Both the position numbers and the translations under genes were made by a program. Source: Spirochaetia bacterium (GTDB taxonomy: Bacteria > Spirochaetota > Spirochaetia > PWKH01). Taken from it: a DNA stretch of 7,628 nucleotides. The DNA lies in the NCBI GenBank assembly GCA_021736505.1, contig JAIPFU010000083.1, positions 1 through 7,628 on the forward strand. The letters are read 5' to 3'. Under the pieces are notes generated by a model. The model made no database searches and had not been told where the DNA came from. It saw only the letters and a program-made list of their open reading frames with translations. This document shows positions 1 through 6,911 of this stretch, piece after piece (position 1 is the first letter of the stretch; each line of letters starts with the position of its first letter).

Positions 1-60
1 ATTATTTTTATAGTATTAATTCTAGGTATTTCTGAATTATGGATATCCTATAGAACTTAA
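1..60 (+). CDS. C-terminal end of an unidentified, possibly membrane, protein (partial)
   Basis: The frame starting at base 1 is open to a TAA at 58-60; the other two forward frames hit stops within about 35 bases. It encodes 19 residues, starting with a hydrophobic run (IIFIVLILGI) and ending in a short polar tail (SELWISYRT). The stop lies 14 bases before the rplI start, with the rplI ribosome binding site in between, which is normal operon spacing. A hydrophobic C-terminus does not fit rpsR, the classical left neighbour of rplI. In several bacteria a polytopic membrane protein of the DUF2232/YybS type lies near rplI, so that family is one candidate, but 19 residues are too few to decide. 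A chance open frame of this length in AT-rich DNA is also possible. Confidence 0.45.
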   Translation: MIFIVLILGISELWISYRT

Positions 61-74
61 AAAAGGAGAATTTC

Positions 75-698
75 ATGAAAGTAATTCTTAATAAAGATGT
101 GTATAATCTTGGTGAAGAGGGCGATGTTTGTGATGTTGCCAGAGGATACGCAAGAAATTATCTTCTACCGCAAAAACTTGCAGTACTGCATACAAATGAA
201 AATATATCCTATTTTGAAAGCAGACGCGGCGCAATTGAAAAACGAAAAGAAGAAAAAAGAAAACTTGCAAAATCTCTTAAAGAAAGAATTGAGGATACAG
301 TTCTCACAATTAAAATGTCGGCTGGCGATACTGGGAAATTATTTGGTGCAGTAACAAATGCAACAATATCCAATGCTTTAGCTAAAGAGGGGATTGAGAT
401 TGAGAGAAAAAATATTGATGTTCCTTCAAATTCAATAAAAATGCTCGGTAATTCTGTTGTTAAAGTGAAGCTTTATGAAAGTGAGTTAGCTGATCTCCAA
501 GTTCAAGTTGTAGATGAAAATGAAAAAAAGAATTCAAAAACTGAAACTGACAAAACAGAGAAGATGCAGGAAAAACAACCCGATCACAATAAAGAAGAAA
601 ATGAAGAAGTAAAAAAAGCAGAAAGCACGGCGACTGAAGCAGAAAAAGCCGATGATAAGACTTCAGAAATAGAGCTGTCAGAAAAGACTACAGAATAA
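75..698 (+). CDS. rplI: 50S ribosomal protein L9, with extended charged C-terminal tail
   Basis: L9 binds 23S rRNA at the base of the L1 stalk and helps maintain reading-frame fidelity. The N-terminal rRNA-binding domain is clear: MKVIL at the start, NLGEEGDV at 12-19 and the family signature GYARNYLLP at about residues 24-32. A charged connecting helix (about 41-75, rich in K, R and E) follows. The C-terminal domain contains GKLFGAVTNATISNAL from residue 87. The normal fold ends near residue 146, matching the usual length of about 148-150. Residues 147-207 form an extra 61-residue tail of low complexity, with 16 Glu, 5 Asp and 12 Lys and almost no large hydrophobics, so it is probably disordered. 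The ATG follows AGGAG at 64-68 with a 6-base spacer. The gene lies 72 bases before dnaB, probably in the same transcript. Identity is certain; a role for the tail is unknown. Confidence 0.97.
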   Translation: MKVILNKDVYNLGEEGDVCDVARGYARNYLLPQKLAVLHTNENISYFESRRGAIEKRKEEKRKLAKSLKERIEDTVLTIKMSAGDTGKLFGAVTNATISNALAKEGIEIERKNIDVPSNSIKMLGNSVVKVKLYESELADLQVQVVDENEKKNSKTETDKTEKMQEKQPDHNKEENEEVKKAESTATEAEKADDKTSEIELSEKTTE

Positions 699-770
699 GA
701 ATTGAATCTGCTTGGTAAGCATACATTTATTGCATTTCGTTTGTAAGATTTTTAAGGAGCTTTACTTTAC

Positions 771-2126
771 ATGGGAATTGATACAGTCCTGGGAAAGGTT
801 CCTCCTCATAATATTGATGCCGAGACGGCAGTTCTTGGTGCATTTTTACTAGATAATGAAGCCCTGACGGTAATTGCTGATTACCTCAGGGTTGATGATT
901 TCTACAGGCATTCTCACCAGAAAATTTTTTCAGCAATTGTTTCTCTTTTTCACAAGGGTGAAGTTGTTGATATAATAACCTTAGTTGAAGAGCTGAAAAA
1001 AAATGAGGATTTAGAAATTTGCGGTGGAATTTCATATGTATCAAATTTAACTTCCAGTGTTCCTACCAGTGCTAATGTACAATATTATGCAGATATTGTA
1101 AGAAGCAGCAGTATACGAAGGCAGCTTTTAAAAATTTCAAACGAAATAATTTCCAAAGCCTATGATGATACTGAAGACTATAAAGACATTCTTGCTGAAG
1201 CTGAAAAAAAGATTTTCGATATAACCGATGAAAGTAGTGCAAAAAGTGGATACCGGCTTTCAAGTGATGTAGTAAATGAAACAATAAATATTATTGAAAA
1301 GCTTTATCAGGCAGGCGGAGATTACACAGGCCTGCCGACAGGTTTTCCTGAACTTGATAATTTAACCAGCGGTTTCCAGAAATCTGATTTCATTGTAATT
1401 GGTGCTCGTCCTTCAGTTGGTAAAACGGCCTTTGCCCTCTCTATTGCCTCATATATGGCCTTCAGAAAAAATATTCCTATTGGTTTTTTTACTTTGGAAA
1501 TGGCTGGCAGGTCCTTAATGCAGAGACTGCTTTCTACAGAATCAAGAATTGACTTAAAAAAATTACGTAGCGGAATGCTGAAAAATTCAGATTTAAATAA
1601 ATTAACTGAAGCAGCTGGAAGAATCTATGAATCTCCATTGTGTATTCAGGATACACCGAATATTAAACTGCTTGAATTACGAGCACAAGCACGGAGAATG
1701 AAGCGTAATGAAGATATTCAAGCAATTTTCATTGATTATATTGGCTTGATAGCTGCCGAAGCAAAAGGGAATGTTCCTCGACATGAACAAGTTGCAGAAA
1801 TATCTAGATCTTTAAAAACATTGGCAAGAGAATTAGATATTCCCATTATTTGCCTTTCACAGGTCGGCCGACAGTCAGAAGGAAAAGAACCGACGCTAGC
1901 AGATTTACGAGAATCAGGTTCCATTGAGCAGGATGCTGACTTAGTCTTGTTTATTCATAGAAGCAGGGGATTCGAGAACGAATCTAAAGAGGAACAGCAG
2001 CAGGCTCCTGTTATTGAAACAGATGTTATTTTAGCAAAACAGAGAAATGGCCCAGTAGATAGGTTTAAGTTAGGATTTGTGAAAAAATATGCAAAATTTG
2101 AATCTTTAACAAAAGAGCATCCATAA
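771..2126 (+). CDS. dnaB: Replicative DNA helicase DnaB
   Basis: DnaB is the hexameric ATP-driven 5'-to-3' helicase that unwinds DNA at the replication fork and works with primase. The N-terminal domain begins with the conserved PPHNIDAETAVLGAFLLD block (residues 11-28). The RecA-like C-terminal domain contains the Walker A loop GARPSVGKT (211-219), the FTLEM motif soon after it, the Walker B strand IFIDYIGLI (Asp322) and the ICLSQVGR motif. It then has the LRESGSIEQDADLVLFIHR block and a final KQRNGPVDRFKLGF segment with the arginine-finger region. At 451 residues it is full length for the family. I see no intein between the motifs, where DnaB often carries one. The ATG follows AAGGAG at 754-759 with a rather long 11-base spacer, and an in-frame TAA just upstream rules out a longer start. 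It is the last + strand gene before the convergent rseP. Confidence 0.98.
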   Translation: MGIDTVLGKVPPHNIDAETAVLGAFLLDNEALTVIADYLRVDDFYRHSHQKIFSAIVSLFHKGEVVDIITLVEELKKNEDLEICGGISYVSNLTSSVPTSANVQYYADIVRSSSIRRQLLKISNEIISKAYDDTEDYKDILAEAEKKIFDITDESSAKSGYRLSSDVVNETINIIEKLYQAGGDYTGLPTGFPELDNLTSGFQKSDFIVIGARPSVGKTAFALSIASYMAFRKNIPIGFFTLEMAGRSLMQRLLSTESRIDLKKLRSGMLKNSDLNKLTEAAGRIYESPLCIQDTPNIKLLELRAQARRMKRNEDIQAIFIDYIGLIAAEAKGNVPRHEQVAEISRSLKTLARELDIPIICLSQVGRQSEGKEPTLADLRESGSIEQDADLVLFIHRSRGFENESKEEQQQAPVIETDVILAKQRNGPVDRFKLGFVKKYAKFESLTKEHP

Positions 2127-2153
2127 TACACAATCTTTTTTTTGCATTGTGTA
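2127..2153. terminator. Hairpin after dnaB in the convergent dnaB/rseP gap, possible weak terminator
   Basis: Directly after the dnaB stop, TACACAAT (2127-2134) pairs perfectly with ATTGTGTA (2146-2153), leaving an 11-base loop that contains eight consecutive T. The stem is short and AT-rich, and neither strand has a T run right after it, so it is not a textbook Rho-independent terminator. An alternative smaller hairpin, ATTGT-GT-ACAAT (2146-2157), competes for the same right arm. Its place between two converging genes makes a transcript-ending or end-protecting role plausible. Confidence 0.35.
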
Positions 2154-2174
2154 CAATCTCCGTGTACTATCTCC
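2149..2174. repeat. 13-bp direct tandem repeat, two copies
   Basis: GTGTACAATCTCC (2149-2161) is followed immediately by GTGTACTATCTCC (2162-2174): two abutting 13-mers with one mismatch. The first copy overlaps the right arm of the hairpin just after dnaB. It is most simply read as a small slippage duplication in noncoding DNA between converging genes; a protein-binding role cannot be excluded. Confidence 0.7.
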
Positions 2175-2225
2175 AAAAAAATTGATGTAAAATACTCCCC
2201 GAAAATTTCTCTGAAAATTATTAAG

Positions 2226-3596
2226 CTAATTTCTGAATAGAAAATTTAAATCATTAAATAGTGCAAAAAAGAAAATCATGAGTATTATTGAAAACCCAAT
2301 CATTTGAAGTATGTAGTATTTCTGAGGTGACAGCATTTTCCCTCGTACTATTTCATATATTGAGACAATAATCTGCCCACCATCTAAAGCAGGTATAGGA
2401 AGCAAATTTGTAAATCCTAAAGCTATACTGATAAAACTGATTAAGTTGAATAAAGTAATAATACCTTGAGAAAGACCATTCTGGAACCCTTTAGAAGCAA
2501 CATCGCCCACTAAATAGGTTATTCTTACAGGACCCGCCATGGCAGAACTGGTATCAACCCCTTTAAAAAGAAGGCCTATACTTTTAAAAGCTAGTATGAG
2601 TGTATCATAAGCATCTGTCGTCCCTTTATAAACAGCTTTGAAGATATTTTTCTCTTGTTTATACACATTGACGGCTTTGAAGGAAAACTCAGGAATATAG
2701 GCAGCATTCTCATCATATGTAGGGTTGTATGAAAAAACAAGCTCAGAATTATTTCGGGTTACATGAATTTGCAGAATACCAGGCTTTGTTTGAATGATTT
2801 TATAAAAATCTAGGGCATTATTTATTGTTTTTCCGTTTACTTCGGTGATTCTATCACCAGATCTTATTCCAGATTTATAGGCTGAAGTATTTTCTTCAAT
2901 ATTCATAATAACTGGTTCAATAAAAGGAGTTATGCCAAGATAACCGCTTCCGGTCTCTTTATTTAGTGCAGGAGTAATATCTTCCGTGTAAATCTGATTA
3001 TTCCTGCTGAAATGAATAGTAAGTTCTTCTCCAGGATTAAGAACAATGGATTCCTGTATATCAGAAAAATAGTGTATTTCAGTATCGTTGATCTGGATAA
3101 TAGCATCTCCATTTTGCATACCCGCTTCATCAGCGGGATTTGGAGTTGAACTCTCCTGGAATATTTCTGGATAACTTGATGTTAAGATGATTTTATTACT
3201 ATATGTATTGTGAGAAAAGCCAATAAGCCATATAAGACTTAAAAGGAAAATTGCTAAAAGAAAATTAAATATTGGTCCGGCTGCATATGTTAACAATCGT
3301 TTATAAGCAGGTACGGAAAAAAGGGATCCTGAAGTGATAGGAAAAGAGGGACTTTTATCAGATAAGGCTTTTTTAAAATCTTCTTCACCTTTCATCTTAC
3401 AGTAACCGCCAATTGGGAATATATTAATTCTATACTCGGTACCCCGCTTGACTACGCCCCAAATCTTTTTGCCCCAACCGAGAGCAAAAGCTTCAACTTC
3501 TATTCCAAAGAGCTTAGCGGCTGAAAAATGACCCAATTCGTGGACAAAAATTATCACGCCTAATCCTAAAAGACCTACTAAAATAGTACTAATCAA
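2226..3596 (-). CDS. rseP: RseP-type site-2 intramembrane zinc metalloprotease with two PDZ domains
   Basis: Site-2 proteases cut transmembrane segments of membrane proteins, such as anti-sigma factors and leftover signal peptides. The zinc motif HELGH is at residues 19-23 inside the first membrane helix. The second active-site motif, NLLPIPALDGG, is at 397-407, with Asp405 as the third metal ligand. Between them lie two PDZ-like domains, the first around 130-205 (NPADEAG at 153-159) and the second around 215-300 (SGIRSGDRITEVNG). Near the C-terminus are the conserved AGPVRI loop and two further hydrophobic helices. At 456 residues with two PDZ domains it matches the E. coli RseP layout rather than the shorter single-PDZ form. 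The start is TTG: an in-frame TAG (the dxr stop) lies five codons upstream, and the first internal Met (68) is past HELGH. It ends in TAG. It is the last gene of the operon, and no bamA follows in this window. Substrates cannot be read from the sequence. Confidence 0.96.
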   Translation of the reverse strand: MISTILVGLLGLGVIIFVHELGHFSAAKLFGIEVEAFALGWGKKIWGVVKRGTEYRINIFPIGGYCKMKGEEDFKKALSDKSPSFPITSGSLFSVPAYKRLLTYAAGPIFNFLLAIFLLSLIWLIGFSHNTYSNKIILTSSYPEIFQESSTPNPADEAGMQNGDAIIQINDTEIHYFSDIQESIVLNPGEELTIHFSRNNQIYTEDITPALNKETGSGYLGITPFIEPVIMNIEENTSAYKSGIRSGDRITEVNGKTINNALDFYKIIQTKPGILQIHVTRNNSELVFSYNPTYDENAAYIPEFSFKAVNVYKQEKNIFKAVYKGTTDAYDTLILAFKSIGLLFKGVDTSSAMAGPVRITYLVGDVASKGFQNGLSQGIITLFNLISFISIALGFTNLLPIPALDGGQIIVSIYEIVRGKMLSPQKYYILQMIGFSIILMIFFFALFNDLNFLFRN

Positions 3597-3601
3597 AATT
3601 A

Positions 3602-3606
3602 CCTCT
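3602..3606 (-). promoter_or_regulatory. Ribosome binding site supporting the TTG start of rseP
   Basis: On the - strand AGAGG lies 5 bases before the TTG at 3596-3594, within the 12-base gap after the dxr stop. No ATG or GTG lies between the in-frame dxr stop and HELGH, so this site and the conserved N-terminus together fix the TTG start. Confidence 0.7.
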
Positions 3607-3608
3607 AA

Positions 3609-4751
3609 CTAAAATAAATAATTAAACAACTTTTCATCAACAAGTTCTAATGCCTTGTTCTGAATGGAAAAAACATCTTCAAAGCTTTGAGGAGTATATG
3701 ACCAGTCAAGAGAAAGCATATCATGTACCAGGGCAGGGATCTGCAGGAAAGTAATTTTTTTTCTTATAAAAGCTTGTACTGCAAAATCATTAATACAATT
3801 TAATACGATAGAATAGCTGCCGCCAGCTGATAATGCATCAAATGCGTATTTGAGCATGGGAAATTTCTCCATATCCGGCTTCTGAAATGTAAGTGTATGT
3901 TCAGAGAAATTAAAATCATTGTATATACTTCTGCCAAGTTCCGGATAAAATACAGCATTCATTATTGGAATTTTCATATCTGCTTTTCCAATTTGAGCAT
4001 AAATGGAGTTATCAATGGTCTGAACCATGGAATGTATAATACTTTGCGGATGAACAACAACGTCAATTTTTTCAGGGGTAAATCCAAAAAAACGTTCGGT
4101 TTCAATGACTTCAAGCCCTTTATTTGCTAATGTAGCAGAATCTATGGTAATTTTCTTTCCCATATTCCATGTAGGATGTTTTAATGCATCTTCTAAACTT
4201 ACTTGTTTGAGTTGTTCAAGCGTATAGTTTCTGAAAGGACCGCCTGACGCAGTAAGAATAATTTTCTTAATGGTTTCAATCGGCCTGTGACGAATAAGCT
4301 GAAAAATAGCATTGTGTTCAGAGTCCGTTGGTATAATTGTGCATCCGTTCTGCTTAGCTAAATCAAAAATAAGATTTCCGGCAAGAACAACAGTTTCCTT
4401 GTTAGCTAAAGCTAAATCTTTTCCTGATTTTAGTGCTTCAATAGAATAGTTTAAACCAATGATTCCGGGTATTCCATGAACAACAATATCAGCTTCAAGC
4501 TCATTAAGCATGTTTATCAATCCATTTTCACCTTGGTACTTGATTTTTTCTGAGCTTGGAGTTTTTCCAGTTAGAGCAATATGATGTACATTGAACTCTT
4601 CAGCTATGCTGAGCAAAGCGTCTTCATGTACATGAGCAGAAATGCCAATCAAAGATATTTCTTCATTATAGGATTTCAATGAGCGGAGCAGATTAATTGT
4701 ATTAGTGCCTATCGAGCCAGTGGCTCCTAGAATAATTATTTTTTTAACCAT
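3609..4751 (-). CDS. dxr: 1-deoxy-D-xylulose 5-phosphate reductoisomerase
   Basis: Dxr (IspC) converts DXP to 2-C-methyl-D-erythritol 4-phosphate with NADPH and a divalent metal, the first committed step of the MEP isoprenoid pathway and the target of fosmidomycin. The NADPH-binding loop GATGSIG is at residues 9-15 and LANKE at 115-119. The metal ligands are visible as Asp143 and Glu145 in TDSEHN and Glu214 in ANKGLEVIE, the same spacing as in the M. tuberculosis enzyme. Other family blocks are TASGGPFRN, HPTWNMGKKITIDSATLANKG, VVHPQSIIHSMV and ADMKIPIMNAV. At 380 residues it is normal length and intact. The ATG lies 3 bases after the cdsA stop and has only a weak GGA before it, so translation probably depends on coupling to cdsA. 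It supplies isoprenoid precursors that UppS, two genes upstream, polymerises. Confidence 0.98.
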   Translation of the reverse strand: MVKKIIILGATGSIGTNTINLLRSLKSYNEEISLIGISAHVHEDALLSIAEEFNVHHIALTGKTPSSEKIKYQGENGLINMLNELEADIVVHGIPGIIGLNYSIEALKSGKDLALANKETVVLAGNLIFDLAKQNGCTIIPTDSEHNAIFQLIRHRPIETIKKIILTASGGPFRNYTLEQLKQVSLEDALKHPTWNMGKKITIDSATLANKGLEVIETERFFGFTPEKIDVVVHPQSIIHSMVQTIDNSIYAQIGKADMKIPIMNAVFYPELGRSIYNDFNFSEHTLTFQKPDMEKFPMLKYAFDALSAGGSYSIVLNCINDFAVQAFIRKKITFLQIPALVHDMLSLDWSYTPQSFEDVFSIQNKALELVDEKLFNYLF

Positions 4752-4754
4752 ACA

Positions 4755-5627
4755 TTATCCAATAAATACATAAGATGAAAGATAGAAATAAAAAAATGGA
4801 GCACTGAAAACTATTGAATCAATAGTATCCAGAAATCCCCCGCGCCCAGGAACCAGATTGCCTGAATCTTTAATATTTGTTGACCTTTTCAGTAAGGATT
4901 CAAATAGATCTCCCAAGTGGGAAGTAAAAGAAATAAGAAGAGTCAGGAAGAAAAAAGCATAATAGGAAGCAAAGGGCAGGGAAGTGTGAAAAAATTTGTA
5001 TATTATATAGCTGATTGCAATAGTTGTAATGACACCGCCGGCATAGCCTACGGCACTTTTATTAGGGCTTACTTTGAGAATGCCTTTTGACTTCCTTCCA
5101 AAAAGCATTCCGAAAATATACGCAAAAACATCATTTGAAAAAATAAAGAGGAAAAAAATAATGAGAAGCAGAGATGATGATTCAAGAGTAGTTATTTTAA
5201 AAATATAAAAAGTAAACAAAGTTGGATATATGAAAACAAAAATATTCTCTAGAATGCGATATATTGATCTCTGGAAATTATCCAAGATAAAGCCGGAATG
5301 CATTTCACAAATTATCGTATACATGAGCACAATCAGAAATATGAGAATTGGGAATCCATCAATTTTTATTAATCCTGAAATTTCAAGGGAAATATATATA
5401 TAATAGAGAATTGGAATAATTACAAACATCCAATGTTTTATATAGATTCGATCATTAGTATAAGTTTGTATAAGAAAAGCTGTTTCTTTCGAGGCATGAT
5501 AGTTAAAAAAAAGTATAATTAAAAGAAACATCAGGTAGTTTGCCTGTGGAAAAAAGAAAATAGATGAAAGAAAAATGGGGATACCTATAACTGTCAAAAG
5601 TATTCTTTCTAAAATTTTCTTATTCAT
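4755..5627 (-). CDS. cdsA: Phosphatidate cytidylyltransferase (CDP-diacylglycerol synthase)
   Basis: CdsA makes CDP-diacylglycerol from phosphatidic acid and CTP in the inner membrane, the branch point for phospholipid head-group synthesis. The protein is strongly hydrophobic, with roughly eight membrane segments; the N-terminal half is poorly conserved, as is usual. The family signature lies in the C-terminal part: GDLFES (239-244, Asp240), SLLKRSTNIKDSG (244-256, with the Lys-Asp pair 253-254) and PGRGGFLDTID (260-270, Asp267 and Asp270). The usual signature reads PGHGGxxDRxD, so Arg262 replaces His and Thr268 replaces Arg; the acidic residues are kept. Length (290) is typical. The ATG comes 3 bases after the uppS stop, with GGGGG at 5638-5642 on the - strand as a likely though spaced (10 bases) binding site. 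The gene shares the reading register of uppS and dxr. Confidence 0.93.
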   Translation of the reverse strand: MNKKILERILLTVIGIPIFLSSIFFFPQANYLMFLLIILFFNYHASKETAFLIQTYTNDRIYIKHWMFVIIPILYYIYISLEISGLIKIDGFPILIFLIVLMYTIICEMHSGFILDNFQRSIYRILENIFVFIYPTLFTFYIFKITTLESSSLLLIIFFLFIFSNDVFAYIFGMLFGRKSKGILKVSPNKSAVGYAGGVITTIAISYIIYKFFHTSLPFASYYAFFFLTLLISFTSHLGDLFESLLKRSTNIKDSGNLVPGRGGFLDTIDSIVFSAPFFYFYLSSYVFIG

Positions 5628-5630
5628 ATT

Positions 5631-6353
5631 TTAAATACCCCCGTATGTACGCTTTCTTTTCTGATATTCAGCTATACAACGGTAAATAGTCTCTTTTGTC
5701 CAATCAGGCCAAAGGGTATCCACAAATACCAATTCAGAATAAGCACTTTGCCATAAAAGAAAATTACTCAATCTTTTCTCTCCAGAGGAGCGGATAAGCA
5801 TATCCGGATTAGGCATTCCTGCTGTATCTAGATATTCATCCACCATTTCTTTATTGATATTTTCAATATCCGGAACGGTACTAAAAATTTTTTTAAATGC
5901 TCGGACTATTTCATCTCGACTTCCATAATTAATAGCTAAGTTTACTGTCAATTTATTAAAATTGCGAGTCCTTTCCATGGTTTCAAGAATGCTTTTACGG
6001 GCAGGAGTAGGTAGGCTCTGCAAATCACCTATATGATTTACTCGAATATTATAGGTTTTATAGAAATCCATTTCTTGAAGAAGATATTTAGAAATTAAAT
6101 TTAAAAGAAAATCGACTTCTTTTTTTGGGCGTTTCCAATTCTCAGTTGAAAAAGTATAAAGCGTAACATACGATATACCTATTTCGGCTAAAATTCGTAT
6201 AATTTCTTTAGTAACTGTAAGTCCTTCTTGATGGCCTTTTGTACGAGGAAGACCTCTCTTTAAAGCCCATCTACCGTTACCATCCATTATTATACCAATA
6301 TGTTTCGGGAGTTCAGTATTGTCTATGTCAAAATGTATATCTGATGAAGTCAC
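5631..6353 (-). CDS. uppS: Isoprenyl transferase, undecaprenyl diphosphate synthase (cis-prenyltransferase)
   Basis: UppS condenses farnesyl diphosphate with isopentenyl diphosphates in cis configuration to give the C55 carrier lipid for peptidoglycan and other envelope polymers. The first conserved block, HIGIIMDGNGRWA (18-30), carries the catalytic Asp24 and the Arg28 that binds diphosphate. TLYTFSTENWKRP, INYGSRDE and the late block LIRSSGEKRLSNFLLWQ follow, then SELVFVDTLWPDW. The late block supplies the arginines and Glu that bind the IPP phosphate and magnesium. At 240 residues it is full length. The start is GTG, 3 bases after the frr stop; the first internal ATG is Met23, right against the catalytic Asp, so starting there would remove the leading strand. 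Chain length (C55 or shorter) cannot be told from sequence alone, but one uppS in this cluster usually makes the cell-wall carrier. Confidence 0.96.
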   Translation of the reverse strand: MTSSDIHFDIDNTELPKHIGIIMDGNGRWALKRGLPRTKGHQEGLTVTKEIIRILAEIGISYVTLYTFSTENWKRPKKEVDFLLNLISKYLLQEMDFYKTYNIRVNHIGDLQSLPTPARKSILETMERTRNFNKLTVNLAINYGSRDEIVRAFKKIFSTVPDIENINKEMVDEYLDTAGMPNPDMLIRSSGEKRLSNFLLWQSAYSELVFVDTLWPDWTKETIYRCIAEYQKRKRTYGGI

Positions 6354-6356
6354 GAA

Positions 6357-6911
6357 TTAAACTTCCAATATTTCCTTTTCTTTAACACTGAATTTTTCAT
6401 CAATTTGTTTAATAAAACTATCTGTAAATTTTTGTATTTTTTCTTCACCCTGTTTGAGCTCATCTTCACTTATTTCTTTCGATTTTTCCAGCTTCTTTAA
6501 ATCGTCGTTTGCCTCTCTTCTGATGTTGCGGATAGCCACTTTAGCTTGTTCTGCATGCTGTTTTGCAACTTTTACAAGTTCTTTTCTCCGTTCTTCAGTA
6601 AGAGGAGGTATATTAATTCTAATAATCTTACCATCATTATTAGGATTAACTGAAAGTTCAGATTTCTGTATAGCTTTTTCAATTTCACTAAGGAGACTTT
6701 TATCCCAAGGCTGAATTACTACAAGTCTGGCTTCCGGTACCGATATACTAGCTACTTGAGCCAACGGTGTTTCCTGACCGTAATAACTGACTTTAATCTT
6801 ATCAAAAAGTGAAGCAGAAGCTCTTCCTGTACGAAGACTGTTAAATTCGCTATCCAGAGCACTTAAAGACTTATTCATTTTCTCTTCGGCTTTACGTAAA
6901 GAATCCTTCAT
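6357..6911 (-). CDS. frr: Ribosome recycling factor
   Basis: RRF works with EF-G to split post-termination ribosomes from mRNA. The protein shows the L-shaped RRF family pattern: an N-terminal helix ([21 protein letters not shown], residues 12-32), the inserted beta domain with the [20 protein letters not shown] block, then [36 protein letters not shown] and the long C-terminal helices. Arg residues of RTGRAS and the final EERRKEL segment, which contact 23S rRNA, are present. Length is 184, against about 185 for the family. The ATG follows AGGAG (6918-6922 on the - strand) with a 6-base spacer, the best binding site in this operon. The gene heads the five-gene run and is separated from tsf by 148 bases containing a hairpin, so it probably has its own promoter as well as any read-through. 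Confidence 0.98.
   Translation of the reverse strand: MKDSLRKAEEKMNKSLSALDSEFNSLRTGRASASLFDKIKVSYYGQETPLAQVASISVPEARLVVIQPWDKSLLSEIEKAIQKSELSVNPNNDGKIIRINIPPLTEERRKELVKVAKQHAEQAKVAIRNIRREANDDLKKLEKSKEISEDELKQGEEKIQKFTDSFIKQIDEKFSVKEKEILEV
6362..6366 (-). promoter_or_regulatory. Ribosome binding site inside the end of frr, for the GTG start of uppS
   Basis: GGAAG on the - strand lies within the last codons of frr, 8 bases before the GTG at 6353-6351. The order is binding site, frr stop TAA, one codon, then GTG, which fits stop-restart coupling of frr and uppS. Confidence 0.5.

Noticed and set aside
709..721. TGCTT-GGT-AAGCA hairpin between rplI and dnaB
   Set aside because: Only 5 bp with a 3-base loop and no T run after it; too weak to call a terminator, and rplI-dnaB are probably cotranscribed.
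1401..1980. Possible intein or insertion in dnaB, a common intein site
   Set aside because: All helicase motifs follow one another at normal spacing and the protein is of normal length.
2213..2233. GAAATTA/TAATTTC imperfect inverted repeat over the rseP stop codon
   Set aside because: The stem is almost all A/T with a bulge and no T run beyond; expected by chance in DNA of this composition.
3897..4130. 77-codon + strand frame inside dxr
   Set aside because: It lies wholly antisense to the conserved catalytic part of dxr and has no recognisable protein features.
5631..6353. Damaged IPP-binding motif in UppS because RSSGE replaces RTGGE
   Set aside because: Ser for Thr and Ser for Gly at these positions occur as normal variants in the family; the Arg and Glu are kept.
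6454..6714. 86-codon Ser/Leu-rich + strand frame inside frr
   Set aside because: It is the antisense of a Lys/Glu-rich helical gene, which routinely gives Ser/Leu/Phe-rich shadows.
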